NCBI RefSeq assembly: GCF_030563405.1
Contig: NZ_CP130748.1
Coordinates: forward strand, 372,001 to 436,000
From: Vibrio sp. SNU_ST1
GTDB lineage: Bacteria; Pseudomonadota; Gammaproteobacteria; Enterobacterales; Vibrionaceae
DNA: 64,000 bases
Direction: 5' to 3'
The translations under genes were made by a program, and so were the position numbers. Numbering within the stretch: the stretch's first letter is position 1; every line of letters starts with the position of its first letter. A model generated the notes under the pieces. That model made no database searches. It had not been told where the DNA came from and saw only the letters and a list, made by a program, of their open reading frames with translations. Below, in pieces: positions 11,001 through 19,826 of the stretch.

Positions 11001-11198
11001 TCAATGACGACCGCCGCAGGTTTGCTACCACTATTGACGGAAACCAGCTTACAGGCTCAGGTTATCCAGCCTTTAGTTATTTCGATCGTGTTTGGCATAT
11101 TTGCTTCAACCTTACTGGTGCTGTTTATGATCCCTGCCGCTTACGCGATATTGGCGGACTTTGGGTTGGTGAAAAAGCATGAGCCATTAGCGCTATAA
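8091..11198 (+). CDS. RND family efflux transporter permease
   Basis: A 1035-residue inner-membrane proton antiporter of the AcrB/HAE type, with the usual duplicated layout: TM1 followed by a large periplasmic loop, then TM2-6, and the same arrangement again. The proton-relay aspartate pair is D394-D395 in GIMMDDAIVIAES. Hydrophobic clusters at about 335-470 and 860-1025 give twelve membrane segments. The N-terminus (FFSRHPTAANLLMLGLL) is typical of the less-studied RND subgroup found with TetR regulators in marine Gammaproteobacteria. Substrates are not predictable. The stop codon lies in a short imperfect tandem repeat. Confidence 0.92.
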   Translation: MIKFFSRHPTAANLLMLGLLILGINSLSTIKRETFPAYDPPYIMAAIVYPGASPQEVEESLCVRMEDAVDGLANIEETQCEAIEGSARLILKLNEKADIGRMLVDVQTQINSINDFPTEIESPVVQELDWNEPVVDIAITAETSWPELKAYAEDLKRILKLDYDVSLVDVSGFSDHQYRVELDTQAIRQLGLSVGDIADQIGRQNVKLPSGNVETPDKNFLIRFDERRITPVELENIVVGSAPNGSVIRLRDIAKITDRFELDEQKVLFDGKPSALLKVSKNKEDDALRIKENVTRFVEDQSAITPDGVTLQMTNDLSSVLWDRLTMMVSNGWQGIVLVFATMWLFFSLRYSFWVAAGLPVAFLGGLFLMVNLGLSINIMSLVGLLMAIGIMMDDAIVIAESIASHLDRGQSVDDAVYNGVKKVLPGVLSSFLTTVCIFGSLLFLDGEMGAVLKAVPQVLILVLSLSLIEAFLILPNHLSHSLHKEKNDKPALRFKVVLLERFENFRNTTLMNMVEKVVTFRYAFMGGVITLLLLSVALIAGGVVKFQPFPELDGDIAEARIILPPGASLSQTEKVVDKIVASAERLNKQWSEEVEEGNTLVEHITSQFNANADANESGPHLATVRLDLRGAESRNTLIDDFIDAWREDVGDLADPISLVFKQPTMGPGGRAIEIRAKHDDLAELKSASLEIQEYLNQFDGVHGVLDDMRMGKEEILVKLRPGAETYNVNGQMIASQLRSAFFGQTADEIQIGVENISIEVRLDKEQAGDLQQLANFPIITADGSQIPLATLATLDFQRNYVRIQRIDGLRTISIFGDVDNKKASSSAILAQFQKDEVAKLIQKYPGLRFDFEGEAKDAAKTGASMGKGFLLGLFGVFAILSYQFRSYLEPVVVMLAIPLAFIGVVVGHWLLGHALSMPSMMGFISLAGIVVNDSILLVQYIRHHVDEGDSVHDSVVKASRERFRAVFLTSMTTAAGLLPLLTETSLQAQVIQPLVISIVFGIFASTLLVLFMIPAAYAILADFGLVKKHEPLAL

Positions 11199-11234
11199 CC
11201 TTTAGCGCTATTATCATTAGCGAACGCTATAACC
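11186..11234 (+). repeat. Three imperfect copies of a 15-base unit at the RND gene end
   Basis: ATTAGCGCTATAACC (11186-11200), TTTAGCGCTATTATC (11201-11215) and ATTAGCGAACGCTATAACC (11216-11234, with a 4-base insertion) lie in tandem. The first copy encodes the last residues and stop codon of the permease. Confidence 0.55.
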
Positions 11235-11289
11235 ATTAACACGATAGAAGTAGCGTTTGCTTGCTAATATAAAGAAGTAAAAACATAGA

Positions 11290-11322
11290 AAAATAAAGCG
11301 GCCTTGGGACGCTTTATTTTTA
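11290..11322 (+). terminator. Intrinsic terminator after the RND operon
   Basis: AAAATAAAGCG (11290-11300) and CGCTTTATTTT (11310-11320) form an 11-bp stem with a 9-base loop, ending in T residues. Confidence 0.8.
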
Positions 11323-11469
11323 TCGGTAGTTTCTAGCCCCCACCAGCTTGCTAGCGAAAGCAGTCAATTCGCCTCAAAATTCATTTTAGTTCATTCAAAA
11401 CGTCACTTAATTGTCATTTCAGGGGCATAACTTGAGCCTTAACTGAATAAGAATTGTTAAGGAGATTGT

Positions 11470-11994
11470 ATGCGTACTATCGAACCTATTGTCCGCTGGG
11501 ATGTGGCATTTTCTGTTTTTTGTTTAAAAAACCGTTATAGCGGACAACAGGCGACATTCAGTAAGGCGGTGTCTCATACTGGGGATGGTCACTTATATGT
11601 ATTGATCGCTCTGATTGCGCTGTTAGCTGATGGCTATACTGGTCGTGAATTTTTAATGGTTGGTCTAGCCGCTTTTGCGGTAGAGCTGCCGATTTATTGG
11701 TTAGCTAAGAACACCCTCAAGCGCCGCCGACCGGCCGAATTCTCTTCATTGCTTCACTCTCACATTGTGCCATCTGATAAATACAGCCTGCCTTCTGGAC
11801 ATTCTGCTGCGGCTTTTGTTATGGCGACTCTAATCGGACATTTCTATCCGAGCTTATATCTCTTTGGCCTGATTTGGGCGGCAGCGATTGCAGGCTCTCG
11901 AATCCTACTCGGTGTGCACTTTTTAACGGATGTACTGATTGGCGCAGCCTTGGGCATCGCTTGTACTAGCCTTGCTATCAGCTTCATCCTGTAA
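11470..11994 (+). CDS. PAP2 family phosphatase (membrane)
   Basis: A 174-residue integral membrane phosphatase of the PAP2 superfamily. All three active-site motifs are present: K-x6-RP (KNTLKRRRP, about residue 79), PSGH (about 112) and SR-x5-H-x3-D (SRILLGVHFLTD). Such enzymes dephosphorylate lipid phosphates such as undecaprenyl pyrophosphate, PgpB-type phosphatidylglycerol phosphate or lipid A precursors. The substrate is not determined here. The start at 11470 has AAGGAG. The glycosyltransferase gene follows 57 bases later in the same direction, which suggests a shared envelope role. Confidence 0.88.
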   Translation: MRTIEPIVRWDVAFSVFCLKNRYSGQQATFSKAVSHTGDGHLYVLIALIALLADGYTGREFLMVGLAAFAVELPIYWLAKNTLKRRRPAEFSSLLHSHIVPSDKYSLPSGHSAAAFVMATLIGHFYPSLYLFGLIWAAAIAGSRILLGVHFLTDVLIGAALGIACTSLAISFIL

Positions 11995-12051
11995 TCATTT
12001 TGTTAGCAACAACCACTGCCGAGCTTAAGTAGCAAACATAAAGGAACATGC

Positions 12052-13107
12052 ATGAAAATTTTATATGGCGTACAAGGCACAGGGAATGGGCACATTGCTC
12101 GAGCGAGAGCAATGGCTGTAGCTTTTCGTCAGCAAAATATCGATGTCGACTTTCTGTTCTCTGGGCGAGACGAGAGTAAATTCTTTTCGATGGAAGCGTT
12201 TGGCAACTATCAGACCCGCAGCGGCTTAACTTTTTACAGTGAGCAGGGGCAGGTTAAATACGGCAAGACATTCATCAAGAACAATATCTGGCGATTTCTC
12301 CGCGAGGTTAACCAGATCGATCTTACACCTTACGATTTGGTATTGAATGACTTCGAACCGGTAACCGCTTGGGCTGCGAAAAGGCAAGGTGTCCCGTGTA
12401 TTGGAATAAGCCACCAAAATGCGTTCCGTTACGATGTGCCTAAAGAAGGGGGCAACTGGATTGAACATTCCGTTATTCAGCATTTTGCACCAACAGAGCA
12501 TGCCATTGGGTTGCACTGGTATCACTTTGAACAGCCAATATTGCCACCTATCGTCCACACGCCTGCGTGTGATGAGCGAGCTAAAGCAACACAAGACTTC
12601 ACCTTAGTTTATTTACCATTTGAGGATCTTGATGTGATCTCTGAGTTGTTGATGAAGTTTGTTTCTCATCACTTTACCTGCTATCACCCGAATGTTATTG
12701 AGTATAACCGAGTCGAAAATATTGAGTTCAAGCCACTCAGTCATGCAGGCTTCCAATTCGATCTCAATCAGTGCTCTGGTGTGGTGGCTAATGGCGGTTT
12801 TGAATTGCCATCTGAAGCCTTAACTTTAGGTAAGAAGTTGCTTCTCAAGCCTCTTGAGGGGCAGTTCGAACAACAAAGTAATGTGGCGACGCTTGAAGCG
12901 CTCGGGTTGGCTCAAACCATGAGTTTTTTAGACGCGGCTATCATGCGTAGTTGGCTCGGTGAAAAGCAGGCAGAAGTGGTCACTTATCCTGACGTGGCAA
13001 GTGCACTTGTTGAGTGGGTTTTGGCGGGGAAATGGTCCAACCAAGATGACTTGAGAAAGCAACTTTGGGACAAGGTAGATTTTCCTCGTTATGCATCACT
13101 CACGTAA
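12052..13107 (+). CDS. MJ1255/VC2487 family glycosyltransferase
   Basis: A 351-residue protein with a MurG-like GT-B fold. The N-terminal VQGTGNGHIARARAMA (residues 6-21) is the glycine-rich acceptor/donor loop and VVANGGFELPSEAL (about residue 244) is the C-terminal nucleotide-sugar site. It belongs to the family named after M. jannaschii MJ1255 and V. cholerae VC2487, whose biochemical role has not been assigned to my knowledge. The ATG at 12052 has AAAGGAA upstream. Adjacency to a PAP2 phosphatase suggests work on a lipid-linked or surface glycan, which is inference. Confidence 0.85.
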   Translation: MKILYGVQGTGNGHIARARAMAVAFRQQNIDVDFLFSGRDESKFFSMEAFGNYQTRSGLTFYSEQGQVKYGKTFIKNNIWRFLREVNQIDLTPYDLVLNDFEPVTAWAAKRQGVPCIGISHQNAFRYDVPKEGGNWIEHSVIQHFAPTEHAIGLHWYHFEQPILPPIVHTPACDERAKATQDFTLVYLPFEDLDVISELLMKFVSHHFTCYHPNVIEYNRVENIEFKPLSHAGFQFDLNQCSGVVANGGFELPSEALTLGKKLLLKPLEGQFEQQSNVATLEALGLAQTMSFLDAAIMRSWLGEKQAEVVTYPDVASALVEWVLAGKWSNQDDLRKQLWDKVDFPRYASLT

Positions 13108-13454
13108 CCCATAATTGTTATTTCTGAATCGACTGGTTGAACGATTCACGAGTTCAATAATTTGTAACAAATGTAACCAAAACGATAGGACAGCTAAATA
13201 AGTCGAAATGAAACTCATAAGTGACGCATTTTATGTTTTTTTATAACTCCATAAGCAACTGATTTTTAGGTGTTGTTTAATCATTAAGGTAAAATTAAAT
13301 TATTCTTTATCAATCTTGTTGGTAGCTCGAGATTTATTGGTTAATAGTAATGGCAATCCGAAAAACATCGGTCTGATAAATATAAGAATTAGTGGTTATC
13401 TATTCCCACACCATTACCAATTTAACCCTGTCGAACCGACAAGAGGCAACTTGA
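13108..13454. other. leuO upstream region
   Basis: A 347-base AT-rich region with no convincing ORF. TGAATCG (13125-13131) and CGATTCA (13142-13148) form a 7-bp hairpin without a T run just after the glycosyltransferase gene. The long AT-rich sequence is the kind of DNA silenced by H-NS, and leuO is a known H-NS antagonist in enteric bacteria. In V. cholerae leuO is under ToxR control. I could not place the promoter. Confidence 0.4.
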
Positions 13455-14414
13455 ATGTTAGAGAAAAAAGACGCAATGAGTGCAATTGCAAGCTACAGAA
13501 TGGAAAGCACACTTCGTGGAGTCGACTTAAATCTTTTAACTGTATTTGATGCAGTTATGCAAGAGCAAAATATTACACGTGCAGCTCATAATCTGGGCAT
13601 GTCTCAGCCAGCGGTAAGTAATGCTGTTGCTCGTTTGAAAGTAATGTTCAACGACGAGCTATTCATGCGCCAAGGTCGTGGTATTCAACCGACTCAACGT
13701 GCTCGTCAGTTGTTTGGCCCAATCCGCCAAGCGCTGCAGTTAGTACGCAACGAATTGCCAAGTTCTGTATTCTCTCCAGAGTCGTCTTCTCGTCTGTTCA
13801 AACTTGCAATTTGTAGTCCTTGCGACATGCGTTTTGCACCTAAGATTATGTCGACAATCAACGACCAAGCACCTAGCGTTAATCTGCACATGGATGCAGA
13901 ATTTGACCGTCAACTTTCTGAGCGCATGCGTTACCAAGAAATTGACTTCGTTATTGATTACTCGCGTTTTGATGAACAAGGTTTCTCAAGTACTGAAATC
14001 TTCCAAGATGAATTGGTTGTGGTAGCTTCTGCTTCTCACCCACGTATCAACGGTGAAGTTTCAGCGGCAGAATTGCTTAACGAAAAGCATGCTAAATTGT
14101 CTCGCATCCATGGTCAACGTAGCTTCTCAGAGCAAGCTTACCGTGATCTAGATTGCACGCCTTTCTACGAAGGTACGAGCCTGAGCAACGTACTTTACGT
14201 TGTTGGTCAATCTGAGCTTGTGACGATTGCTCCTCGCTGGATGGTAGAACATGCAGCAAACAAAGAGCAGCTTCAGATTCTAGATTTCCCATTCGATAAT
14301 GCGGCGATTTCTGGCTTCTTAAGCTGGCACGAATCAAGTGAAAAGGACAAAGGACACATCTGGTTACGAGATCAGTTAATGATGATCTGTGGCGAAGTAG
14401 TGGCGCTTAACTAG
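13455..14414 (+). CDS. leuO: LysR family transcriptional regulator LeuO
   Basis: A 319-residue LysR-type regulator. The winged helix-turn-helix covers about residues 20-85, with ITRAAHNLGMSQPAVSNAVARLK as the recognition part, followed by the periplasmic-binding-like effector domain. The sequence GVDLNLLTVFDAVMQEQNITRAA and its position by leu and ilv genes fit LeuO. LeuO is a pleiotropic regulator (acid and bile tolerance, biofilm, anti-silencing). The ATG at 13455 has an AGAGG ribosome binding site. A second in-frame ATG eight codons on is possible. It is monocistronic, closed by a terminator. Confidence 0.9.
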   Translation: MLEKKDAMSAIASYRMESTLRGVDLNLLTVFDAVMQEQNITRAAHNLGMSQPAVSNAVARLKVMFNDELFMRQGRGIQPTQRARQLFGPIRQALQLVRNELPSSVFSPESSSRLFKLAICSPCDMRFAPKIMSTINDQAPSVNLHMDAEFDRQLSERMRYQEIDFVIDYSRFDEQGFSSTEIFQDELVVVASASHPRINGEVSAAELLNEKHAKLSRIHGQRSFSEQAYRDLDCTPFYEGTSLSNVLYVVGQSELVTIAPRWMVEHAANKEQLQILDFPFDNAAISGFLSWHESSEKDKGHIWLRDQLMMICGEVVALN

Positions 14415-14435
14415 ACACTAATTCCTATGATTTAT

Positions 14436-14471
14436 AAGCCCTAAGCTAGGAGTCTGGCTTGGGGTTTTTTT
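14436..14471 (+). terminator. Intrinsic terminator of leuO
   Basis: AAGCCCTAAGC and GCTTGGGGTTT form an 11-bp stem with two G-T wobbles, loop of 10, and a run of seven Ts. Confidence 0.85.
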
Positions 14472-14615
14472 GTACCTGCTATTTTTGTTGATAGAAAACT
14501 TAGCGTGAGACGTACTATTACTTATAACTTTGAGCTTCATCAGTTGCCTTTTCCATGATCAGAGGTACACTTGTGCGCTCAAAAAAGCTTACAGGTGTAA
14601 GCCAAAGGTAAAGAG

Positions 14616-16424
14616 ATGGCCAATTTAGATTTTCATATCGTAAAAAGACTTCGTGACCAAATTGCCCAAGGCGGCAACCGTACAGCTTTGAAGCACAAAG
14701 TAGGCAATGTATGGCAAGGTATTAGCTGGGAACAATTTGGACAACAAATCGATACGCTTTCATTAGCGCTATTGGCTCAAGGATTGAGAGTTCAGGATAA
14801 GATCGGTATCTTCTCGAACAATATGCCTCAGTGGACTGTGGCTGACTTCGCATCCTTACAAGCGCGTCTTGTAACGGTACCAATCTACCCAACCAATACA
14901 GCGGCACAGTCTTCTTACATTATCCAAAATGCGGATGTGAAGATCTTATTCGTTGGTGAGCAAGCTCAATTCGATGCGGCGGTTAGCCTTTTTGAAGAGT
15001 GTGAGCAGCTAGAAGTTGTTGTGGCGATGTCTGATGATATCGATCTGCAAGGACATCGCTTTGCCGTCTCTTGGAAAGAGTTCATGGCTCGTGGTGTTGA
15101 AGATCAGCGAGCTGAGCTTGATGTTCGTCTTGCGGATGCCTGCATGGATGACTTACTGACGCTTATCTATACCTCTGGTACAACAGGCCAGCCTAAAGGT
15201 GTAATGCTTGATTACACTAATGTTGGCTATCAACTAAAAGGCCATGATGAGCGTCTCAGCTTAAGCAAAGACGACGTCTCATTGTGTTTCTTACCTCTAT
15301 CACATGTATTTGAACGCGCTTGGACTTTCTATGTCCTTTATAAAGGTGCAACCAACTGCTATCTGCAAGACACCATGCAAGTTCGTGACGCACTGAGCGA
15401 TGTTAAACCAACGGTTATGTCTGCTGTTCCTCGCTTCTACGAGAAGATTTTCTCAGCGATTCACGAGAAAGTATCTAAAGCACCGTTTATTCGTAAAGTA
15501 CTCTTTACTTGGGCGGTGAACATGGGCGCGAAGCTCTCTGTTTGTCATCAAGAAGGTCGTACACCATCATTCATGCTGAAGAAGAGCCATGCGCTTGCTG
15601 ACAAGCTTGTGCTCTCTAAACTGCGAGCTTTGTTAGGTGGTAACATCAACTTCATGCCATGTGGTGGCGCGAAGCTTGATGAAACCATTGGTCGCTTCTT
15701 CCACGCGATTGGTATCAATGTAAAACTTGGCTACGGCATGACAGAAACCACGGCAACAGTATCGTGCTGGGATGACCGTTGTTTTAACCCTGATTCGATC
15801 GGTATGTCGATGCCGGGCGCTGAAGTGAAAATTGGCGCTAAGGACGAGATTCTTGTTCGTGGCCCAATGGTGATGCGTGGCTACTACAAGATGCCAGAAG
15901 AGACAGCTAAGACATTTGACGAGCATGGTTTCCTAAAAACGGGTGATGCGGGTCATTTTGATGAAAATGGTAATCTATTCATTACTGATCGCATCAAAGA
16001 ATTAATGAAGACTTCTGGCGGTAAGTACATTGCACCGCAAGTGGTTGAAGGCGCAATTGGTAAAGATCACTTTATAGAGCAGATTGCTGTTATCGCTGAT
16101 ACGCGCAAATTCGTTTCTGCGCTGATTGTTCCTTGTTATGACTCGCTAGAAGAGTATGCCAAAGAGCTTAATATCAAGTATCACGACCGTGTGGAACTTG
16201 TTAAAAATCACCAAATAGTAGAGATGCTAGAGAAACGTGTGAATGACTTACAACAAGAGCTAGCGAAGTTTGAGCAAGTGAAGAAGTTCAAGTTGCTGCC
16301 AAAAGCGTTTTCTATGGATGATGGTGAGCTAACACCGACCCAGAAACTGCGTCGTAAGGTTATTAATGATAAGTATCAAGACGAAATCGAAGAAATGTAC
16401 AACGAAAAGCCTAAAGATAAGTAG
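14616..16424 (+). CDS. Long-chain acyl-CoA synthetase (AMP-forming)
   Basis: A 602-residue member of the ANL adenylating enzymes, which activate fatty acids with ATP and CoA. The P-loop-like [13 protein letters not shown] lies at about residues 185-197, the adenylate motif [12 protein letters not shown] near 372, and the hinge and C-terminal lysine region [33 protein letters not shown] near 447-480. It resembles the FadD15/FAA-type long-chain subgroup more than E. coli FadD. The chain-length preference is not known. It stands alone between two terminators, leuO upstream and ilvIH downstream. Confidence 0.9.
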   Translation: MANLDFHIVKRLRDQIAQGGNRTALKHKVGNVWQGISWEQFGQQIDTLSLALLAQGLRVQDKIGIFSNNMPQWTVADFASLQARLVTVPIYPTNTAAQSSYIIQNADVKILFVGEQAQFDAAVSLFEECEQLEVVVAMSDDIDLQGHRFAVSWKEFMARGVEDQRAELDVRLADACMDDLLTLIYTSGTTGQPKGVMLDYTNVGYQLKGHDERLSLSKDDVSLCFLPLSHVFERAWTFYVLYKGATNCYLQDTMQVRDALSDVKPTVMSAVPRFYEKIFSAIHEKVSKAPFIRKVLFTWAVNMGAKLSVCHQEGRTPSFMLKKSHALADKLVLSKLRALLGGNINFMPCGGAKLDETIGRFFHAIGINVKLGYGMTETTATVSCWDDRCFNPDSIGMSMPGAEVKIGAKDEILVRGPMVMRGYYKMPEETAKTFDEHGFLKTGDAGHFDENGNLFITDRIKELMKTSGGKYIAPQVVEGAIGKDHFIEQIAVIADTRKFVSALIVPCYDSLEEYAKELNIKYHDRVELVKNHQIVEMLEKRVNDLQQELAKFEQVKKFKLLPKAFSMDDGELTPTQKLRRKVINDKYQDEIEEMYNEKPKDK

Positions 16425-16454
16425 TTTTCTGTTTAGATAAATTTTCAGTTGTTT

Positions 16455-16500
16455 AAAAATCCCCCTACGAATGTGATTGCATTTTTAGGGGGATTTTTTG
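16455..16500 (+). terminator. Intrinsic terminator of the acyl-CoA synthetase gene
   Basis: AAAAATCCCCCTA (16455-16467) and TAGGGGGATTTTT (16486-16498) form a 13-bp perfect stem with an 18-base loop and a T tail. Confidence 0.9.
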
Positions 16501-16884
16501 TATCTAATGACACAGCACAATGTGCGAAAGCGCACACCAACAAGCTCGCTGTTTATCGATAAATAGCGAACTGTTGAAATATTAAGTGCTTTTTTTTATC
16601 AGGTAGCCAGTGTTTATACCTAGTGTGAAAGCCTGTGTTGGGTTTTATTTGATGCTTTGAGCTAATAGTTGGTTTTTTGACACAGTTGCTGAATAACAGG
16701 CGTTAGACCAGATGATAATAAAGCGTTAAAGTTGTTTCGTATTACTGTTTGTTGTTATCACTACAGACAGCCATAGCCGAAAAAGTGGAAGTATTTCGAA
16801 TTAGGCTACGAATAAGCCCTAGACTATGAAAAACCAGCCCAACATGTTCACCAAATGTGATTGGAAACTGGTGAGGAGAGCAAT
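16501..16884. other. ilvIH upstream region
   Basis: A long leader region of 384 bases. It holds a GCGAAAGC-capped hairpin (TGTGCG/CGCACA, 16521-16536) and a 24-base near-palindrome centred on TTTATCGATAAA (16546-16569). In E. coli ilvIH has a long Lrp-controlled upstream region, and an Lrp role here is possible but not visible. No BCAA-rich leader peptide with an attenuator was found. A short ORF overlapping the ilvI start is listed separately. Confidence 0.4.
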
Positions 16885-16888
16885 ATGA
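16826..16888 (+). CDS. Possible upstream ORF overlapping ilvI
   Basis: ATG at 16826 opens a 20-codon ORF beginning MKNQPNMF and ending KLVRRAI. Its TGA overlaps the ilvI ATG (ATGA), the arrangement used for translational coupling. Only the last seven codons include Leu, Val and Ile, and no good ribosome binding site precedes it. It could be chance. Confidence 0.2.
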   Translation: MKNQPNMFTKCDWKLVRRAI

Positions 16889-18642
16889 CAACAAAACCTG
16901 AAACAGCCATGTCATCCGGCGCTGAAATGTTATCCGGCGCTGAGATGGTGGTGCAGTCTCTAATTGAAGAGGGTGTAGAACAAATCTTTGGTTACCCAGG
17001 TGGTTCTGTACTTGATATCTACGATGCGCTGCATGCTAAAACTGCTGAAATTAAACACGTATTAGTACGACACGAACAAGCCGCTACCCACATGGCAGAT
17101 GGCTATACTCGTTCTACCGGTAAACCGGGAGTAGTACTTGTGTGTTCTGGTCCAGGTGCGACCAATACCGTTACTGGTATTGCAACAGCCTACATGGACT
17201 CAATCCCAATGATTGTTATTTCTGGTAACGTACCAAATAACCTTATTGGTAACGACGCCTTCCAAGAGTGTGACATCGTTGGTGTATCACGCCCGATCGT
17301 TAAACACAGCTTCTTAGTTAAGAAAGCGGAAGATATCCCTGAAGTCGTTAAAAAAGCATTCTATATTTCAACGACAGGACGTCCAGGCCCTGTGGTTATT
17401 GATCTACCAAAAGACATTTTAAACCCACAAATTAAGCTTCCTTATGAATACCCAGAAACGATCAAAATGCGTTCATATAACCCAACGGTTACGGGTCATA
17501 AAGGTCAGATAAAAAAGGCGCTAAAAGCCCTTCTTGAAGCGAAGAAGCCGGTACTTTATGTCGGTGGTGGTGCGGTTATTTCTGAGGCAGATAAGCCGCT
17601 GTTAAAATTAGCAGAGGCACTGAATTTACCCGTGGTAAGTACCCTAATGGGGCTTGGCGCTTTCCCTGGTACTCATAAGAACTCTTTGGGTATGTTGGGG
17701 ATGCATGGTTTGTATGAAGCCAATATGGCGATGCACAATGCGGACTTGATCTTTGGTATTGGCGTACGTTTCGATGATCGAACGACCAATAATCTAGATA
17801 AATACTGTCCTGATGCGAAGATCATGCACATTGATATCGATCCATCTTCTATCTCTAAGAACGTTAAAGTGGATCTGCCGATTGTAGGTTCAGCGGAAAA
17901 AGTACTAGAAAGCATGGTTAACCTGCTTATTGAGCAAGGTGGAACTAACGATGTAGAAGCGATGGAAAGCTGGTGGAGTGAAATTAAACAGTGGCAAGAA
18001 CGTGACTGCTTAGCGTATGACAAAACGTCGGGTCGAATTAAGCCACAACAAGTTATTGAAACACTTCATAAAGTAACCAATGGCGATGCCTATGTTGCTT
18101 CTGATGTAGGTCAACACCAAATGTTTGCTGCTTTGTACTACCCGTTTGACAAGCCACGCCGTTGGATTAACTCTGGTGGTCTAGGCACGATGGGCTTTGG
18201 CTTACCAGCTGGTATGGGCGTTAAGTTTGCGAAACCTGATGAAGAAGTTGTGATTGTTACTGGTGACGGCAGTATTCAAATGAATATCCAAGAGTTGTCG
18301 ACTGCGCTGCAATACAATATTCCCGTTAAGATTATTAATCTTAACAACCGTTTCTTAGGCATGGTAAAACAGTGGCAAGACATTGTTTATCAAGGTCGTT
18401 ACTCTAATTCATATATGGACTCTGTTCCTGATTTTGCTGCTATCGCTGAGGCTTATGGCCACGTTGGCATGCGTATTTCATCTCCAGATGAACTGGAATC
18501 AGGTTTGGAAAAAGCACTAGCGATGAAAGACCGTTTGGTATTTGTCGATATCAGTGTGGATGACACCGAGCACGTATACCCAATGCAGATTAAAGGCGAG
18601 GGTATGGATAACATGTGGCTAAGCAAAACGGAGAGAACATAA
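16885..18642 (+). CDS. ilvI: Acetolactate (acetohydroxyacid) synthase large subunit
   Basis: The catalytic ThDP- and FAD-dependent subunit that makes 2-acetolactate or 2-aceto-2-hydroxybutyrate, the first shared step of valine, leucine and isoleucine synthesis. The ThDP activation glutamate lies in [13 protein letters not shown] (about residue 55). The GDG-N ThDP motif starts at [16 protein letters not shown] (about 457). The ATG at 16885 is chosen because GAGGAG lies 6-11 bases upstream; an in-frame TTG at 16861 lies upstream of that site and is unlikely. This gives 585 residues. ilvH follows after one base. Confidence 0.95.
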   Translation: MTTKPETAMSSGAEMLSGAEMVVQSLIEEGVEQIFGYPGGSVLDIYDALHAKTAEIKHVLVRHEQAATHMADGYTRSTGKPGVVLVCSGPGATNTVTGIATAYMDSIPMIVISGNVPNNLIGNDAFQECDIVGVSRPIVKHSFLVKKAEDIPEVVKKAFYISTTGRPGPVVIDLPKDILNPQIKLPYEYPETIKMRSYNPTVTGHKGQIKKALKALLEAKKPVLYVGGGAVISEADKPLLKLAEALNLPVVSTLMGLGAFPGTHKNSLGMLGMHGLYEANMAMHNADLIFGIGVRFDDRTTNNLDKYCPDAKIMHIDIDPSSISKNVKVDLPIVGSAEKVLESMVNLLIEQGGTNDVEAMESWWSEIKQWQERDCLAYDKTSGRIKPQQVIETLHKVTNGDAYVASDVGQHQMFAALYYPFDKPRRWINSGGLGTMGFGLPAGMGVKFAKPDEEVVIVTGDGSIQMNIQELSTALQYNIPVKIINLNNRFLGMVKQWQDIVYQGRYSNSYMDSVPDFAAIAEAYGHVGMRISSPDELESGLEKALAMKDRLVFVDISVDDTEHVYPMQIKGEGMDNMWLSKTERT

Positions 18643-18643
18643 T

Positions 18644-19138
18644 ATGAGACACATCCTTTCACTATTAATGGAAAACCAACCAGGTGCACTTTCTCGAGTG
18701 GTTGGCTTGTTTTCTCAGCGTGGCTACAACATCGAGTCTTTGAATGTATCCCCTACGGATGATCCAACGCTTTCTCGTTTGAACGTAACGACTAACTCGA
18801 GCGAAATGCAGCTTGAGCAGATCCAAAAACAGCTACATAAGCTAATCGATGTACTTAAAGTACAAGAAGTGTCTGAGCTTGAGCACATTGAACGTGAGCT
18901 GTTGATGGTTAAAGTACGTGCGAGCGGCTTTGCTCGTGCAGAAGTGAAGCGCACAGCAGATATCTTCCGTGGTCAGATCGTTGATGTCACGGCTTCTCAA
19001 TATACGGTTCAAATGGCGGGTACTAGCGAGAAACTGGATGCCTTCATTCAGGCGCTGTCTGAAGTAACGGAAGTACTTGAAGTGGCTCGAAGTGGGGTTG
19101 TTGGCATCGCACGTGGTGAACGAGCGTTGAAAGCCTAA
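18644..19138 (+). CDS. ilvH: Acetolactate synthase small (regulatory) subunit
   Basis: A 164-residue regulatory subunit giving valine feedback control and full activity to IlvI. Residues 1-75 form the ACT domain, starting RHILSLLMENQPGALSRVVGLFSQRGYNIESL. The C-terminal half is the second ferredoxin-like domain. It begins one base after the ilvI stop, so the two are co-translated. A terminator follows about 80 bases later. Confidence 0.96.
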   Translation: MRHILSLLMENQPGALSRVVGLFSQRGYNIESLNVSPTDDPTLSRLNVTTNSSEMQLEQIQKQLHKLIDVLKVQEVSELEHIERELLMVKVRASGFARAEVKRTADIFRGQIVDVTASQYTVQMAGTSEKLDAFIQALSEVTEVLEVARSGVVGIARGERALKA

Positions 19139-19219
19139 CGAAGAAAGATTTAAAAAGCTGCTTTTAAGCTAAAACTGATCATTTAATCGTTTGAAAAAAA
19201 TAGCGATTTTACAGATACG

Positions 19220-19246
19220 AACGGCCCTTAATTTGGGCCGTTTTGC
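19220..19246 (+). terminator. Intrinsic terminator of ilvIH
   Basis: AACGGCCC (19220-19227) and GGGCCGTT (19235-19242) form an 8-bp stem, loop of 7, with Ts after it. Confidence 0.85.
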
Positions 19247-19425
19247 TTTCTGGAAGTATGCATCGTTTGTCCACACTTTCTTATTGCCATTCATTTCTTT
19301 ATAGCTCTTCATTAGGGCTTTTATAGAGTGCCCTGTTATTTACTGTGCTTGAGCCCCCCAGTGCCGTGTATCCATATTTATTGGAAATCTCATTTTTGAG
19401 AGACTTAAATCACAAAGTTTATATG

Positions 19426-19443
19426 ATTAGACTAAAGTCTAAT
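19426..19443. promoter_or_regulatory. 18-bp palindrome, possible operator
   Basis: ATTAGACT and AGTCTAAT are perfect 8-base complements around AA. It lies in a non-coding stretch about 230 bases upstream of the small membrane ORF. No regulator is assigned. Confidence 0.4.
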
Positions 19444-19563
19444 ACTCGCGGTGATTTGAGCTAAACTGAACAATAATCAAACAGTCTTGCTTCATGTCAT
19501 CTCATGATAAAAGATGCAATTAATAGAGTGTTTGCTAGATGTAAAAGGATGGCACTGTTAACT

Positions 19564-19618
19564 TAATTCAACTGGTTAGCTAACCCTATCAAAGGCTTGA
19601 AAGGCATTAGTTGAATTA
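19564..19618 (+). repeat. Structured segment upstream of the small membrane ORF
   Basis: TAATTCAACT (19564-19573) pairs perfectly with AGTTGAATTA (19609-19618). Inside is the 12-base palindrome GGTTAGCTAACC (19574-19585). The nested pairings suggest a folded RNA, either a 5' leader of the ORF at 19674 or a small RNA. No leader class is recognised. Confidence 0.45.
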
Positions 19619-19673
19619 GGTTCGCTGAAGCAAGGGTTTAGGGATCATACAGTCTGATTGAAAGAGGCGTGGT

Positions 19674-19805
19674 ATGTTTGTCGATTTTTTAGTGAGGTTA
19701 ACCATAGGTACATTAGCCGTTCTTGGCTTTCAACTGAGTGCATTGTATTTTTTACCTATGGTTGTGCTACTCAATACTCATCACAAAGAGTTTTTTGGGT
19801 GGTAG
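19674..19805 (+). CDS. Small membrane protein, 43 residues, unknown
   Basis: An ATG with AGAGG six bases upstream opens a 43-codon ORF. Residues 5-35 are strongly hydrophobic (VRLTIGTLAVLGFQLSALY, then FLPMVVLLN), enough for one membrane span or two short ones, with a hydrophilic His/Lys/Glu tail ending FFGW. An intrinsic terminator begins 22 bases after the stop, and a foldable segment lies upstream, so it has the parts of an independent transcription unit. I do not recognise the family. The main risk is that it is a chance ORF, since AT-rich DNA can yield hydrophobic translations. Confidence 0.5.
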   Translation: MFVDFLVRLTIGTLAVLGFQLSALYFLPMVVLLNTHHKEFFGW

Positions 19806-19826
19806 TTCAGTCGTAATACTGGAAAT

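Noticed and set aside
13316..13549. A 77-codon plus-strand frame before leuO
   Set aside because: It overlaps the leuO start out of frame, has no good ribosome binding site and resembles no family.
16861..16884. An eight-codon N-terminal extension of ilvI
   Set aside because: It begins with TTG upstream of the GAGGAG ribosome binding site, which clearly serves the ATG at 16885.
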